Shown here: positions 27,930-36,814 of the stretch, one piece after another | Numbering within the stretch: the stretch's first letter is position 1 | How the letters are laid out: every line of letters starts with the position of its first letter | NCBI RefSeq assembly: GCF_022627955.1 | Contig: NZ_JABXGD010000004.1 | Coordinates: 62,001-126,000, forward strand | DNA length: 64,000 nt | Direction of reading: 5' to 3' | From: Microbacterium sp. C5A9 | GTDB lineage: Bacteria > Actinomycetota > Actinomycetes > Actinomycetales > Microbacteriaceae | The notes under the pieces: generated by a model | Databases searched by the model: none | Told to the model about the DNA's origin: nothing | The model's input: the letters and a program-made list of their open reading frames with translations, nothing else | Made by a program: the position numbers and the translations under genes

Positions 27930-29555
27930 TCAGACGCGGGGCTCGACCAGCTGCTCCTGCTCCTCGAGCGTCTGCGCCTGGGCGCGCTTCTCGGCGAGCT
28001 CGCGCTCCTTCGACTCCTGAGCCGCCTCGCGTCGCTCGGCGCGCGTCTGCGGCGTCTCCGCCGACTCCGTGCCGGTCTCCGCCTGGATCCCCTGCGACTG
28101 CGCGGTCACGATCGCTGCGCGATCGCGGAAGCCCTCGGCGGTCACCCTGTCGAGCGCGACCTGCTTGCGGATCGCCGCCGCCTTCTCGTAGAGCGACGGG
28201 TCGCCGTACGAGGTCAGCACCTTCACGAGCACGGGCAGCAGCTCGATCATGAAGAACAGAGCCGCGATCAGGATGTGCGCCCACAGGATCGTCGGCTCCT
28301 TCTCGCTGAGCCGGTTCAGGCCGCTGATCTGGCTCAGCAGACCGATCGCTCCCGCGTTGCCCGATGCCACGGACTCGGCGCGCGCGTTGTAGGCCGCGAG
28401 CGCGGTGTCGTAGCTGTCGCGGGCGGCGGGCAGCTGCGACTGCGCCTCCTCGCGGTTCTGCGCCTCCGACGTGCTGGTGTTCTCCTTCGCCGCGGTGCCG
28501 GCCGCGGCGAGCTCCTCGTTGGCGGTGCGCAGCTGCGCGGCGAGCGCGTCGTACGTCTGCTGCGCCTCTGCGAGCTGGGCCTGTGCGGCATCCGAGCTCG
28601 CGCCCTCGCCGTTCACCCCGGTGCAGCCGGGAACCGTGCCGGCGCCCTCACCGGTCAGCTCGCACTGGTAGAGGATCCTCGCCTGATCGATGACGGCCTG
28701 CTGGTCGGTCATCTTGGTCGTGAGGTCGTCGACCGTCGCCTGCGCGGCCGATTCGCTGGCCGACGACGAGTCGGTGCCGGCGACGACACCGGTGGCCGCC
28801 TGGTTCTCGAGTGCGGCGACGCGGTCGGATGCCGCGTCGAGCGCCTTCTTCTCGGGCCCGGTCTCGAGCGCATCCTGGTCGGCCTGCGCCTGCGTGATGT
28901 TGGTCGAGGCGACCTCGCGCGCGATGTCGTTGTGGAAGATCTGCAGCACGAGCGGCTCGGCGACGACGAAGCCGATGATGGCGGCCATCACGACTCGCGG
29001 GATGGCGAGGCCGATCAGCTTCCAGACGTTGCGCGTCGAGGTCATGGTCGACGTGAGGAACCGGTCGAGGTTGAAGATGATCAGCGCCCACACGATCGCG
29101 AGCGGCACGGCGAGCCAGATCGCGGCCTGCACGCCCGTGGTCAGGGCGAAGAGCATCGAGATCGCCGAGACGAGCGCGGTGCCCGCCAGGACGAAGAACA
29201 TCTGCACGAAGCGCGGTGTCTCGCCGGGCACCCGGTCGAGGATCTCCCCGTCGGCGCCACCCAGGATCGCCAGCTGACGCAGTCGCGAACCGGGTGTCCG
29301 AGGCGTCCGCTCGCGCGGCTGGCGGCGAGGCTTCGGCTCCCGCGCCGGGGCGGGAGCGGCGGAGTCGTCCGTGGCCGCATCCGCGTCGGGTTCCGTCGTC
29401 GTCCGGTCGACGGGCTCCGGCGCCTGCAGATCGGCGCCGGTGGGCTCGTACTCCCGCAGGAAGTCGAGGTCATCCGTGTCAGCGTTCGGGTCGCTGTCGA
29501 GGATGATCCGACCCTGGGAATCGAACCGTCCGGGGCGGTGGGCAGAATAGGGCAT
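27930..29555 (-). CDS. DUF4407 membrane protein with long coiled coil
   Basis: Protein of 541 residues. Residues 1-100 are charged, Pro-rich and disordered. Transmembrane segments lie at about 117-165 (two) and 185-210, then a long Ala/Gln/Glu-rich coiled-coil region (about 215-400) and another membrane segment near 420-445. The tail is a strongly charged helix rich in Arg, Glu and Gln. The layout and FNLDRFLTSTM fit DUF4407, a family of unknown function found in bacteria including Actinobacteria. It is the sole gene in its unit. Confidence 0.82.
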   Translation of the reverse strand: MPYSAHRPGRFDSQGRIILDSDPNADTDDLDFLREYEPTGADLQAPEPVDRTTTEPDADAATDDSAAPAPAREPKPRRQPRERTPRTPGSRLRQLAILGGADGEILDRVPGETPRFVQMFFVLAGTALVSAISMLFALTTGVQAAIWLAVPLAIVWALIIFNLDRFLTSTMTSTRNVWKLIGLAIPRVVMAAIIGFVVAEPLVLQIFHNDIAREVASTNITQAQADQDALETGPEKKALDAASDRVAALENQAATGVVAGTDSSSASESAAQATVDDLTTKMTDQQAVIDQARILYQCELTGEGAGTVPGCTGVNGEGASSDAAQAQLAEAQQTYDALAAQLRTANEELAAAGTAAKENTSTSEAQNREEAQSQLPAARDSYDTALAAYNARAESVASGNAGAIGLLSQISGLNRLSEKEPTILWAHILIAALFFMIELLPVLVKVLTSYGDPSLYEKAAAIRKQVALDRVTAEGFRDRAAIVTAQSQGIQAETGTESAETPQTRAERREAAQESKERELAEKRAQAQTLEEQEQLVEPRV

Positions 29556-29643
29556 CCCGACAATCTACGAAACGTCGCCTGTGGAAAACGTGCACGAACC
29601 CTGTGTTTCCGCCTCTGCGGGGCCGCCCGGACGCGGCGGACGG

Positions 29644-30219
29644 TCAGCGCGGAAGCATGCGGGCGAGCGCATCGGCGCTCGCGGCGAGCGCATCGTCGAG
29701 GGAGAAGTGCCCTGCCGCGCACAGCGTGGCAAGCCCGTGCACGAGGCCCCACACACCGGTGACGCTGTGCTCGTCGAGCCCCGCGGCGACGGATGCCGTT
29801 CCCAGCAGCTCTTCGAGCTCGGCGATCAGCGGGGCCATGGTCTCACTCGGCTCGCCGGGGATGCAGACCGTGGGGTCGTAGACGACGTCGAAGCCGTTCG
29901 GATGCTCGACCGCATAGCGGATGTACGCGGCACCACCCTCGATCGCGGCGGATGCAGGGTCGGATGCCCCCTCGATCGCCGCGCGCACCGCGACGACGAG
30001 ATCACCCATGCTCCGCTCGGCCAGCACCTTGAGCAGTCCACGGCGGTCGGAGAAGTGGTGGTACGGGGCGTTGTGGCTCACATCGGCGGCGCGGGCGACT
30101 TCGCGAAGGCTGATCTCCCCCGCCGGCTTCTCCGCGAGCAGCTGCATCGCGGCCGCCTCGAGGGCATGGGCGAGGTCGCCGTGGTGATAGCCGGATCGAG
30201 AACTTGACACAAGCAACAT
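29644..30219 (-). CDS. TetR-family transcriptional regulator
   Basis: Repressor of 191 residues. The N-terminal helix-turn-helix (SLREVARAADVSHNAPYHHFSDRRGLLKVL) is preceded by RSGYHHGDL, as in the TetR_C_33/WHG-type group. The C-terminal half is a ligand-binding helical domain. It is divergent from the flavodoxin-fold oxidoreductase, with operator-like repeats between them. The ATG at 30219 lies inside the partner's promoter, and the in-frame GTG at 30210 is an alternative; no ribosome-binding site supports either, so the message may be leaderless. Confidence 0.88.
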   Translation of the reverse strand: MLLVSSSRSGYHHGDLAHALEAAAMQLLAEKPAGEISLREVARAADVSHNAPYHHFSDRRGLLKVLAERSMGDLVVAVRAAIEGASDPASAAIEGGAAYIRYAVEHPNGFDVVYDPTVCIPGEPSETMAPLIAELEELLGTASVAAGLDEHSVTGVWGLVHGLATLCAAGHFSLDDALAASADALARMLPR

Positions 30220-30232
30220 TGTTGCCTATCTT
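30204..30232 (+). promoter_or_regulatory. Promoter of the flavodoxin-fold oxidoreductase
   Basis: TTGACA (30204-30209), a 17-bp spacer and TATCTT (30227-30232) form a strong sigma-70-type promoter on the plus strand. The spacer contains the odd palindrome GCAACATTGTTGC (30213-30225). Confidence 0.7.
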
Positions 30233-30268
30233 GACAGTGTCCACCACAGCTTGACACTGTCAACATAG
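30226..30268. promoter_or_regulatory. TetR operator: large inverted repeat
   Basis: CTATCTTGACAGTGTC (30226-30241) and GACACTGTCAACATAG (30253-30268) are inverted copies with one mismatch in 16 and an 11-bp spacer. The inner TTGACACTGTCAA (30251-30263) is itself a perfect odd palindrome. It overlaps the -10 of the oxidoreductase promoter and fits a TetR dimer-pair site controlling both divergent genes. Confidence 0.72.
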
Positions 30269-30276
30269 GAGTCCAT

Positions 30277-30915
30277 ATGTCTTCCGCACTGATCATCGAC
30301 GGGCACCCCGATGCGCGCTCCCTTTCGGCCGAAGTCGCCCGGCGCTACGCCGCAGCGCATGGAGACGCGCGCATCCTGGCGCTGCGCGACCTCGTTTTCG
30401 ATCCGTCACTGCGATTCGGCTACCGCCAGCGCATGGAACTCGAGCCCGACCTGATCGACGCGAAGCGCGCCCTCGCCGAGGCCGCGACCGTCGTCGTGGT
30501 CACGCCGCTCTGGTGGGGATCGGTGCCCGCACTGCTCAAGGGCTTCTTCGACCGCGCGCTCCTGCCGCAGCAGGAGTACCGCTACACGAAGCTCGGACTG
30601 GTCGAGGGCCTGCTGCCCGCCCGCAACGGCCGCCTGCTCCTCCTGGCCGACACCCCGTGGTTCCTGACACCCTTCACCGGCCTGCCCGCCCAGACGCACG
30701 TCGCCCGCGGCACACTGCGCTTCTGCGGCATCCGGTCGGTGCGCACCACACGCATGCTCGGCGTCAAGGACGCGACCCCCGCGCGCATCGAGTCGTGGCT
30801 CGCACGCGCCGAGTCGCTGGGCCGCCGAGACGGCATCCGCGATCGAGGTCGCGGCGCAGGGACTCAGGCCATGGCGGCCGAGGCCGCTTCGTCCTCGGTC
30901 GTCGCGACGAGCTGA
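30277..30915 (+). CDS. Flavodoxin-fold NAD(P)H oxidoreductase
   Basis: Protein of 212 residues of the Flavodoxin_2/NQO1-MdaB type, expected to bind FMN or FAD and reduce quinones or nitro compounds. Visible features are [12 protein letters not shown] at the N-terminus (phosphate-binding loop) and [20 protein letters not shown] in the middle. TAGGAG (30266-30271) precedes the ATG. It is controlled by the divergent TetR, suggesting induction by quinone or electrophile stress. Its last 52 bp overlap the 3' end of rlmN on the other strand, and the final 20-25 residues are low-complexity. Confidence 0.85.
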   Translation: MSSALIIDGHPDARSLSAEVARRYAAAHGDARILALRDLVFDPSLRFGYRQRMELEPDLIDAKRALAEAATVVVVTPLWWGSVPALLKGFFDRALLPQQEYRYTKLGLVEGLLPARNGRLLLLADTPWFLTPFTGLPAQTHVARGTLRFCGIRSVRTTRMLGVKDATPARIESWLARAESLGRRDGIRDRGRGAGTQAMAAEAASSSVVATS

Positions 30916-32153
30916 CCGCACGCGCCGTCGATCTCCTTGCCGCGGGTGTCGCGAAGGGTCGTCGGGATGCCGGCGTCGTTGAGCCGGCGCACGAACTCGT
31001 TCTGCACCGACGGCTCCGACGACGTCCAGATCGAGCCGGGCGTCGGGTTCAGCGGGATCGGGTTCACGTGCACCCAGCCACGACCGCGCTCGTTGAGCTT
31101 GTCGGCGAGCAGGTCGGCACGCCAGGCATGGTCGTTCATGTCCTTGATCAGCGCGTACTCGATCGAGACACGGCGGCCGGTCTTGGCGTAGTAGTCATAG
31201 GCGGCGTCGAGCGCCTCGTCGACCTTCCAGCGGGAGTTCACCGGGATGAGCTCGTCACGCAGGTGGTCGTCGGGGGCGTGCAGCGACAGCGCGAATGTGA
31301 CGGGGATGTTCTCGTCGGCGAGCTTCTTGATCGCCGGCACGAGACCGACCGTCGACACCGTGATGCCGCGGGCGCTCATGCCGAGGCCGTCGGGCTGCGG
31401 GGCCACCATCGAGCGCACCGCATCCATGACGCGCTTGTAATTGGCGAGCGGCTCGCCCATGCCCATGAAGACGATGTTCGAGACACGCTCCATCGAGTGG
31501 TCGTCGGCCTTCTTGCCGCCGAGACCGCCCTCGGCGATCAGACGGTTGGCGCGCACGATCTGCTCGATGATCTCGGCGGTCGACATGTTGCGGGTGAGAC
31601 CCGCCTGACCGGTGGCGCAGAACGGGCAGTTCATGCCGCATCCGGCCTGCGACGAGACGCAGAGCGTGATGCGACCCGGGTAGCGCATCAGCACCGACTC
31701 GACGAGGGCGCCGTCGTGCAGACGCCACAGGAACTTGATCGTGTCGCCGCGGTCGGTCTCGAGCCGGCGCACCTCGGTCAGCAGCGGCGGCAGCATGCCC
31801 GCGACGAGCGACTCGCGGATGCCGGCAGGAAGATCGGTCATCTCCGCGGCATCCGAGGTGTAGTGGCGGAAGTAGTGGGTCGAGAGCTGCTTCGCGCGGA
31901 ATCCGGGCAGACCCAGCTCCTTCACCTTCTCGACGCGCTCGTCCGGGGTGAGGTCGGCGAGGTGCACGGGCGGCTTGCCGCGCTTGGGGCTCGCGAACTG
32001 CAGCAGCGGGCGCCCCTCGGCATCCTTCTGCTGGGTCCACCCCTCGGTCGCGGGGCGCACCTGCGGCGTGCCCGTGGAGCGGACCGCCCCCGTACGGGAC
32101 GACGCGGATGCTGCCTGGGGGCGCGTCTCGCGCGTGCGGGGAGTCTCGGTCAT
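30864..32153 (-). CDS. rlmN: Dual-specificity 23S rRNA A2503 / tRNA A37 C2-methyltransferase
   Basis: Radical SAM enzyme of 429 residues that methylates C2 of A2503 in 23S rRNA and A37 in some tRNAs. The cluster-binding motif is CGMNCPFC (Cys172, Cys176, Cys179), and the methyl-carrying cysteine is Cys412 in [16 protein letters not shown] binds SAM. The first 45 or so residues are a disordered extension beyond the usual start. It is divergent from the 32225 gene across a 71-bp gap. The 3' end overlaps the convergent oxidoreductase. Confidence 0.96.
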   Translation of the reverse strand: MTETPRTRETRPQAASASSRTGAVRSTGTPQVRPATEGWTQQKDAEGRPLLQFASPKRGKPPVHLADLTPDERVEKVKELGLPGFRAKQLSTHYFRHYTSDAAEMTDLPAGIRESLVAGMLPPLLTEVRRLETDRGDTIKFLWRLHDGALVESVLMRYPGRITLCVSSQAGCGMNCPFCATGQAGLTRNMSTAEIIEQIVRANRLIAEGGLGGKKADDHSMERVSNIVFMGMGEPLANYKRVMDAVRSMVAPQPDGLGMSARGITVSTVGLVPAIKKLADENIPVTFALSLHAPDDHLRDELIPVNSRWKVDEALDAAYDYYAKTGRRVSIEYALIKDMNDHAWRADLLADKLNERGRGWVHVNPIPLNPTPGSIWTSSEPSVQNEFVRRLNDAGIPTTLRDTRGKEIDGACGQLVATTEDEAASAAMA

Positions 32154-32224
32154 ACCCTCCAGGGTACGCGGTGCCGGGTGGGAGACGCCTGGGGCGCAGA
32201 GACCCCCCTCCCTAGACTGAGGCC

Positions 32225-32776
32225 ATGGAGCTCATCCTGTGGGTCGGAATCGTTCTCGTGGTCATCGCCGTCGGCGCGGTGATCGTCGCCGCCGCACTGC
32301 GCGGCATGAGCCCGAAGGTGCCGGAGGCCCAGGCCTACCGCCCCTCGCCGGCACGGCAGACCGCGGCCGCCGCGACCACGACCATCACCCCCGCGTCGGG
32401 CCTGACGCCCGAGGTGATCGCCGAGATCGACCGCCTCGTCACCGCCGACCAGAAGATCCGCGCCATCAAGGTGTACCGCGAGCACACCGGCGTGCGGCTG
32501 CAGGACGCCAAGGACAGGATCGACCACTGGTCGGTCAGCACCACCGCCCCGCACACCGCCGCCGTCTCCCACGCGTCCGAGGCCCACTCCTCGATCACCG
32601 CCACCGCCTCGTCGGTGCGCGGCGCACTGCCGGCATCCGTCGCCGCCGAGGTCGACCGCCTCGTCGCGACCGACCAGAAGATCCACGCGATCAAGCTGGT
32701 CCGCGAGCACGCCGGCGTCGGGCTCAAAGAGGCGAAGGACCTCGTCGAGTCCTGGCCGCATCCGCACCGTCTGTGA
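32225..32776 (+). CDS. Membrane-anchored protein with two ribosomal L7/L12 C-terminal-like domains
   Basis: Protein of 183 residues. One N-terminal transmembrane helix (about 4-25, [21 protein letters not shown]) is followed by an Ala/Thr linker and two copies of an L12-CTD-like motif: residues 60-102 ([23 protein letters not shown]) and 135-177 ([23 protein letters not shown]). The repeats share the AIKxxREhxGhxLxxAKD pattern that in bL12 contacts translation GTPases. A role with the ribosome is not established; the module may simply be a protein-binding helix pair. Its neighbours (rlmN, eda) do not define a function. Confidence 0.78.
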   Translation: MELILWVGIVLVVIAVGAVIVAAALRGMSPKVPEAQAYRPSPARQTAAAATTTITPASGLTPEVIAEIDRLVTADQKIRAIKVYREHTGVRLQDAKDRIDHWSVSTTAPHTAAVSHASEAHSSITATASSVRGALPASVAAEVDRLVATDQKIHAIKLVREHAGVGLKEAKDLVESWPHPHRL

Positions 32777-32834
32777 CCCACGCGGGGCGCCGTCGGGGAG
32801 AATGAGATCATCCCCCGATGAAGGAGCTTCTTCG

Positions 32835-33473
32835 ATGCCCGACCGTCTCGACCGCGCCCGCAGCACCGGAGTGCTGGCCGTTCTGCGCGCCCCCTCGCCC
32901 GAGCTCGCCCTCGACGCGTCGGAGGCGATCATCCGCGGCGGCGTGACCGGCATCGAGGTCACCTTCTCGACGCCCGACGCCCCGGAAGTCATCCGCGAAC
33001 TCATCGCCCGACACGGCGACGCCGCCCACATCGGGGCGGGCACCGTCACCACCGTCGCGCAGGCCGAGGCCGCCGCAGAGGCGGGCGCCGAGTTCCTCGT
33101 GAGCCCCGGCACCCTGCCCGCGCTCACCCGTGCCATGCTCGACACCGGCCGGGTCGTGATGACGGGCGCGATGACGCCCACCGAGGTCATGACCGCACTC
33201 GAGCTCGGCGTCGACGTCGTGAAGATCTTCCCCGCGTCGCTCGGCGGCCCGTCGTATCTCGGTGCGCTGCGCGGCCCCTTCCCCGACGCTCCGCTCATGC
33301 CGACCGGTGGGGTGACTCCCGACAACCTCGCCGACTGGTTCCGCGCGGGCGCCGTGGCGGTCGGCGCCGGTGGCGACCTCGCGAACGGCGCCTCGATCGC
33401 CGCATCCGACTGGGCCGACATCGAGCAGCGCTCGGCCCGCTTCGCGGCATCGCTGGCCGCCGCGCGCAACTGA
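32835..33473 (+). CDS. eda: Bifunctional KDPG/KHG aldolase
   Basis: Cleaves 2-keto-3-deoxy-6-phosphogluconate to pyruvate and glyceraldehyde 3-phosphate. It has 212 residues, the standard length. The Schiff-base lysine is Lys130 (VDVVKIFPAS) and the catalytic Glu is Glu41 (GIEVTFST); PTGGVTPDN binds phosphate. ATG at 32835 has GAAGGAG 9 bases upstream. No edd or KDG kinase gene is nearby, so the Entner-Doudoroff or uronate pathway is not complete in the window. Confidence 0.92.
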   Translation: MPDRLDRARSTGVLAVLRAPSPELALDASEAIIRGGVTGIEVTFSTPDAPEVIRELIARHGDAAHIGAGTVTTVAQAEAAAEAGAEFLVSPGTLPALTRAMLDTGRVVMTGAMTPTEVMTALELGVDVVKIFPASLGGPSYLGALRGPFPDAPLMPTGGVTPDNLADWFRAGAVAVGAGGDLANGASIAASDWADIEQRSARFAASLAAARN

Positions 33474-33526
33474 GCCCCACCCCCGCCCTGTCGTCCCCCA
33501 TCCCGTCATCCCCTGAGGAGTCCGCC

Positions 33527-34123
33527 ATGTCCGACGCCACCCGCGACCTCCTCGACGCCGCCTCCTCCGGAGATGCCGACGCGGTGCGTGCGGCCCTCGA
33601 CGCCGGTGCCGACATCGAGGCCCGCGGGCGAGACGGCATGACCGCGCTCGTGGCGGCGACCAAGGCGAACCACATCGACGCAGCACGCGCGCTGATCGAG
33701 TCCGGCGCCGACGTGAACGCCACCGACGACATCCAGGACTCGGCCTACCTGTACGCCGGCGCCCGCGGGCACGACGAGATCCTGCAGCTCGCACTCGCCA
33801 ACGGGGCCGACCTCGCCAGCACCAACCGCTTCGGCGGCACGGCACTGATCCCGGCATCCGAGCGCGGGCTGCTCTCGACCGTCGACATCCTCCTCGCCGC
33901 GGGCGTCGACCCGAACCACGTCAACAACCTGAACTGGACGGCCCTGCACGAGGCGATCGTCCTCGGCGACGGATCGGACGTCTACGTCGACGTGGTGCGC
34001 GCCCTGATCGACGGCGGTGCCGACATCACGATCCGCGACGGCGACGGAGTCCTGCCCGTCGACCTCGCACGCTCGCGGGGCTACGACGCGATCGTCGCGC
34101 TGCTCGACGCCGACCGCCGGTGA
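33527..34123 (+). CDS. Ankyrin-repeat protein
   Basis: Protein of 198 residues formed almost wholly of about five ankyrin repeats (DADAVRAALDAGADIEARGRDG, HIDAARALIESGADVNATDD and so on). No signal peptide, so cytoplasmic. The start follows GAGGAG. The stop overlaps the TauE/SafE gene start (GTGA), implying coupled translation. Ankyrin proteins mediate protein contacts; the partner is unknown but could be the adjacent transporter. Confidence 0.88.
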   Translation: MSDATRDLLDAASSGDADAVRAALDAGADIEARGRDGMTALVAATKANHIDAARALIESGADVNATDDIQDSAYLYAGARGHDEILQLALANGADLASTNRFGGTALIPASERGLLSTVDILLAAGVDPNHVNNLNWTALHEAIVLGDGSDVYVDVVRALIDGGADITIRDGDGVLPVDLARSRGYDAIVALLDADRR

Positions 34124-34869
34124 TCGCCCTCGAGCCGTGGGCGTGGGCCGCGCTCGCACTCGCCGCGGTGACGATCGGCATCTCGAAGACGGCCCTGCCC
34201 GGCGGCAGCATCCTGGCGATCGCGCTGTTCGCGACCGTGCTGCCCGCTCGCACCTCGACCGCCGCGATGCTCCTGCTGCTGATCGTCGGCGATGTGTTCG
34301 CCCTCATCACTTACCGGCGCCACGCGCACTGGCCCACACTGCTTCGACTCGCGCCCGCGGTGGTGGCGGGGCTGCTCGCCGGATTCGCGTTCCTCGCCAT
34401 CGCCGGCGACGGCATCGTGCGCCGCGCGATCGGCGTCATCCTGCTCGCCATGATCGCGGTCACCCTCTGGCGGCGCTGGCGCCAGAGCAGAACGGATGCC
34501 GCGGCGCACGCGCCGGGCGGCGTGCTGCTCTCGAGCGTCTACGGCACACTCGGTGGCTTCACCACGATGGTCGCGAACGCGGGCGGACCGGTGATGTCGA
34601 TGTACTTCCTGGCGACGCGCACCCCGGTGCAGGTGTTCCTCGGCACCTCGGCCTGGTTCTTCGCGATCATCAACCTCGTGAAGATCCCGTTCCTCGCCGG
34701 TCTCGGCCTGTTCGAGGGGCCCGTGCTGCTGATGGATGCCGTGCTCGCGCCACTCGTGGTGATCGGCGCCCTCGTCGGCATCCGCCTGGCGCGCCGCATG
34801 GATCAGCGCCTCTTCGACCGCATCGTCATCGCGCTGACGATCGTCGGCGCCGTCTACCTGCTCTTCTGA
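34120..34869 (+). CDS. TauE/SafE-family sulfite/organosulfonate exporter-like protein
   Basis: Integral membrane protein of 249 residues with seven to eight transmembrane helices, a GISKTALPGGSI motif near the N-terminus and a repeat later in the sequence (GGFTTMVANAGGPVMSMYFL). Family members export sulfite, sulfonates or related anions. The GTG start overlaps the ankyrin stop. No sulfur-metabolism genes adjoin it, so the substrate is open. Confidence 0.85.
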   Translation: MIALEPWAWAALALAAVTIGISKTALPGGSILAIALFATVLPARTSTAAMLLLLIVGDVFALITYRRHAHWPTLLRLAPAVVAGLLAGFAFLAIAGDGIVRRAIGVILLAMIAVTLWRRWRQSRTDAAAHAPGGVLLSSVYGTLGGFTTMVANAGGPVMSMYFLATRTPVQVFLGTSAWFFAIINLVKIPFLAGLGLFEGPVLLMDAVLAPLVVIGALVGIRLARRMDQRLFDRIVIALTIVGAVYLLF

Positions 34870-34886
34870 CCCGCGAGCCCGCGCCC

Positions 34887-35720
34887 TCAGTCGAGGAAGA
34901 TGTCGGGGAACAGGCGGTCGTCGGGTGTCCCCGGAACCGCGGCGTACCCCGAGAAGTCGGTGACTCCGTCGGCCTCGAGCACGTCTTCGACGATGAGCGA
35001 CTGACCGGTGTACTCGGCCGCGGGCTTGAGCAGCACCGCATACGCGGCGTCGGCGTAGATGTCGGCCGTGCGGCTCGCCGCCATGACCTTGTCGCCCCCG
35101 AGCAGGTTCTGCACCGCGGCCGTGGCGATGGTCGTGCGCGGCCACAGCGTGTTCGCGGCGATCCCGTCGCGGGCGAACTCCGCGGCGAGCCCGAGCGTGA
35201 CCATGGTCATGCCGAACTTCGCGAGGGTGTACCCGGTGTGGGCGCCGAGCCACTTCGGCGTGGGGTTCAGCGGCGGGGAGAGCGAGAGGATGTGCGGGTT
35301 CTCGGCGTCCTTCAGCATCGGCACGGCCGCGCGCGACAGCATGAACGTGCCGCGCACGTTGACGTCCTGCATCAGGTCGTACTTCTTCGCGCCCAGGTCG
35401 AGCGAGCGCGACAGGTCGATCACGCTGGCGTTGTTGATGACGATGTCGATGCCGCCGAACTCGCCCTGCGTCTTGAGCACGGCCTCGGTGATGTCGTCGT
35501 CGTCGCGCACGTCGCCGACGATCGGCAGCGCCTGGCCGCCGGCCGCGCGGATCTGCTCGGCGGCCGAGTGCACCGTGCCCTCGAGCTTCGGATGCGGGGT
35601 GTCGGTCTTCGCGAGCATCGCGATGTTCGCCCCGTCGGCTGCGGCGCGCAGCGCGATCGCGAGGCCGATGCCGCGGCTCCCGCCGGACATGAGGATGGTC
35701 TTGCCTGCCAGTGTGCTCAT
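34887..35720 (-). CDS. Short-chain dehydrogenase, HSDL2-like
   Basis: NAD(P)-binding oxidoreductase of 277 residues. The cofactor motif is GGSRGIGLA (14-22), NNAS follows and the catalytic YTLAK lies in the middle. AKTDTPHPKLEGTVHSAAEEIRAA-type sequence after the first strand is characteristic of hydroxysteroid dehydrogenase-like 2 proteins, which are linked to lipid metabolism. It is 86 bp downstream of another SDR gene on the same strand and may be in one unit with it. Confidence 0.87.
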   Translation of the reverse strand: MSTLAGKTILMSGGSRGIGLAIALRAAADGANIAMLAKTDTPHPKLEGTVHSAAEQIRAAGGQALPIVGDVRDDDDITEAVLKTQGEFGGIDIVINNASVIDLSRSLDLGAKKYDLMQDVNVRGTFMLSRAAVPMLKDAENPHILSLSPPLNPTPKWLGAHTGYTLAKFGMTMVTLGLAAEFARDGIAANTLWPRTTIATAAVQNLLGGDKVMAASRTADIYADAAYAVLLKPAAEYTGQSLIVEDVLEADGVTDFSGYAAVPGTPDDRLFPDIFLD

Positions 35721-35806
35721 CAGCCGCCTTCTTGTGTCGAGTCGCGTGAACTGCTGTGTCTCCGGCGCGAATCAGGCACTGTGCGCGATTCGCCCGCCGG
35801 GGAGGT

Positions 35807-36568
35807 CTACTTCGGCGCCATGCGGATCGCGCCGTCGAGCCGGATCGTCTCTCCGTTGAGATAGCCGTTCTCGATGATCTGCTGCACGAGCGACGCGTAC
35901 TCGTCGGGCCGACCGAGGCGCGACGGGAACGGCACCTGCTGGCCGAGCGAATCCTGCGCCGCCTGCGGCAGCCCCATCAGCATCGGGGTCTCCATGATGC
36001 CCGGCGCGATGGTGCAGACGCGGATGCCGTAGCGGGCGAGCTCCCGCGCGACCGGCAGCGTCATGGCATGCACGCCGCCCTTCGACGCCGAGTAGGCGGG
36101 CTGCCCGATCTGCCCGTCGAACGCGGCGACGCTCGCGGTGTTGACGATCACGCCGCGGTCCCCGCTCTCGGTCGGGTCGTTCTTCGCGATCAGCGCGGAC
36201 GCCTGGGAGAGCACGTTGAAGGTGCCGACGAGGTTGATCCGCACGATGCGCTCGAAGTCGGCGAGCACCGCCGGGTTGCCCTCGCGGTCGAGGACCTTGG
36301 CGGGCGGGGCGATGCCGGCGCAGTTCACGACGATGCGCAGGGGCGCCTTCGCCTGCGCCGCGGCGACGGCCGCAGCGGCATCGTCGGCGCTCGTCACGTC
36401 TCCGCCGACGAAGACACCGCCGAGCTCGGTGGCGACCTCGGATCCCGACGACGACGGGAGGTCGAGGATCGTCACGACGGCGCCCGCTGAGGCGAGCCTG
36501 CGGGCCGTGGCGAGGCCCAGCCCTGACGCTCCACCGGTGATGAGAGCACTCGAGCCCTGGATCTGCAT
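35807..36568 (-). CDS. 3-hydroxyacyl-CoA dehydrogenase-type SDR (HSD17B10-like)
   Basis: Short-chain dehydrogenase of 253 residues. TGGASGLGLA binds NAD, NCAGIAPP follows, and the catalytic YSASKGG is preceded by SVAAFDGQIGQPA. This motif is typical of type-2 3-hydroxyacyl-CoA dehydrogenases of the HSD10 group. It likely oxidises short 3-hydroxyacyl-CoAs in fatty-acid or branched-chain amino-acid breakdown. The 3-hydroxyisobutyryl-CoA hydrolase-like gene at 51319 could belong to a related pathway. Confidence 0.88.
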   Translation of the reverse strand: MQIQGSSALITGGASGLGLATARRLASAGAVVTILDLPSSSGSEVATELGGVFVGGDVTSADDAAAAVAAAQAKAPLRIVVNCAGIAPPAKVLDREGNPAVLADFERIVRINLVGTFNVLSQASALIAKNDPTESGDRGVIVNTASVAAFDGQIGQPAYSASKGGVHAMTLPVARELARYGIRVCTIAPGIMETPMLMGLPQAAQDSLGQQVPFPSRLGRPDEYASLVQQIIENGYLNGETIRLDGAIRMAPK

Positions 36569-36738
36569 GCGGTTCTCCTTCGAACGTGCGACTCAGTGTC
36601 AGCCTAGCTGATCCGGAGTCCCAGCGAAGGGAGGGCCCGCTCCAGGCTGGCGGTCGCCCCTGAGCCTACGTCACCGACACCCCGCCGTCTCCGGCCGCAC
36701 TCCGTCTCCGGTCGCTCTCCGGGCGAGCCCGGGCGCAC

Positions 36739-36772
36739 CGAAGGGGAGGGCCCCCACGGGCCCTCCCCTTCG
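36739..36772. terminator. Bidirectional hairpin terminator
   Basis: CGAAGGGGAGGGCCC (36739-36753) pairs perfectly with GGGCCCTCCCCTTCG (36758-36772) around a CCAC loop, a 15-bp stem. It lies just downstream (36815 side) of the Roadblock gene on the minus strand. The SDR starting at 36568 transcribes away from it. Confidence 0.78.
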
Positions 36773-36814
36773 ACTCGGCGCACTCGGGTGGGAGGCGCCG
36801 CCCCGGAGAACCGG

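Noticed and set aside
32835..33473. Evidence for a complete Entner-Doudoroff pathway
   Set aside because: Only the aldolase is present; no edd, KDG kinase or uronate genes are nearby.
34081..35253. A large minus-strand protein antisense to the TauE gene
   Set aside because: Its composition (Arg/His/Asp/Glu-rich, no hydrophobic core) is typical of an antisense shadow, and the plus strand carries a clear TauE gene.
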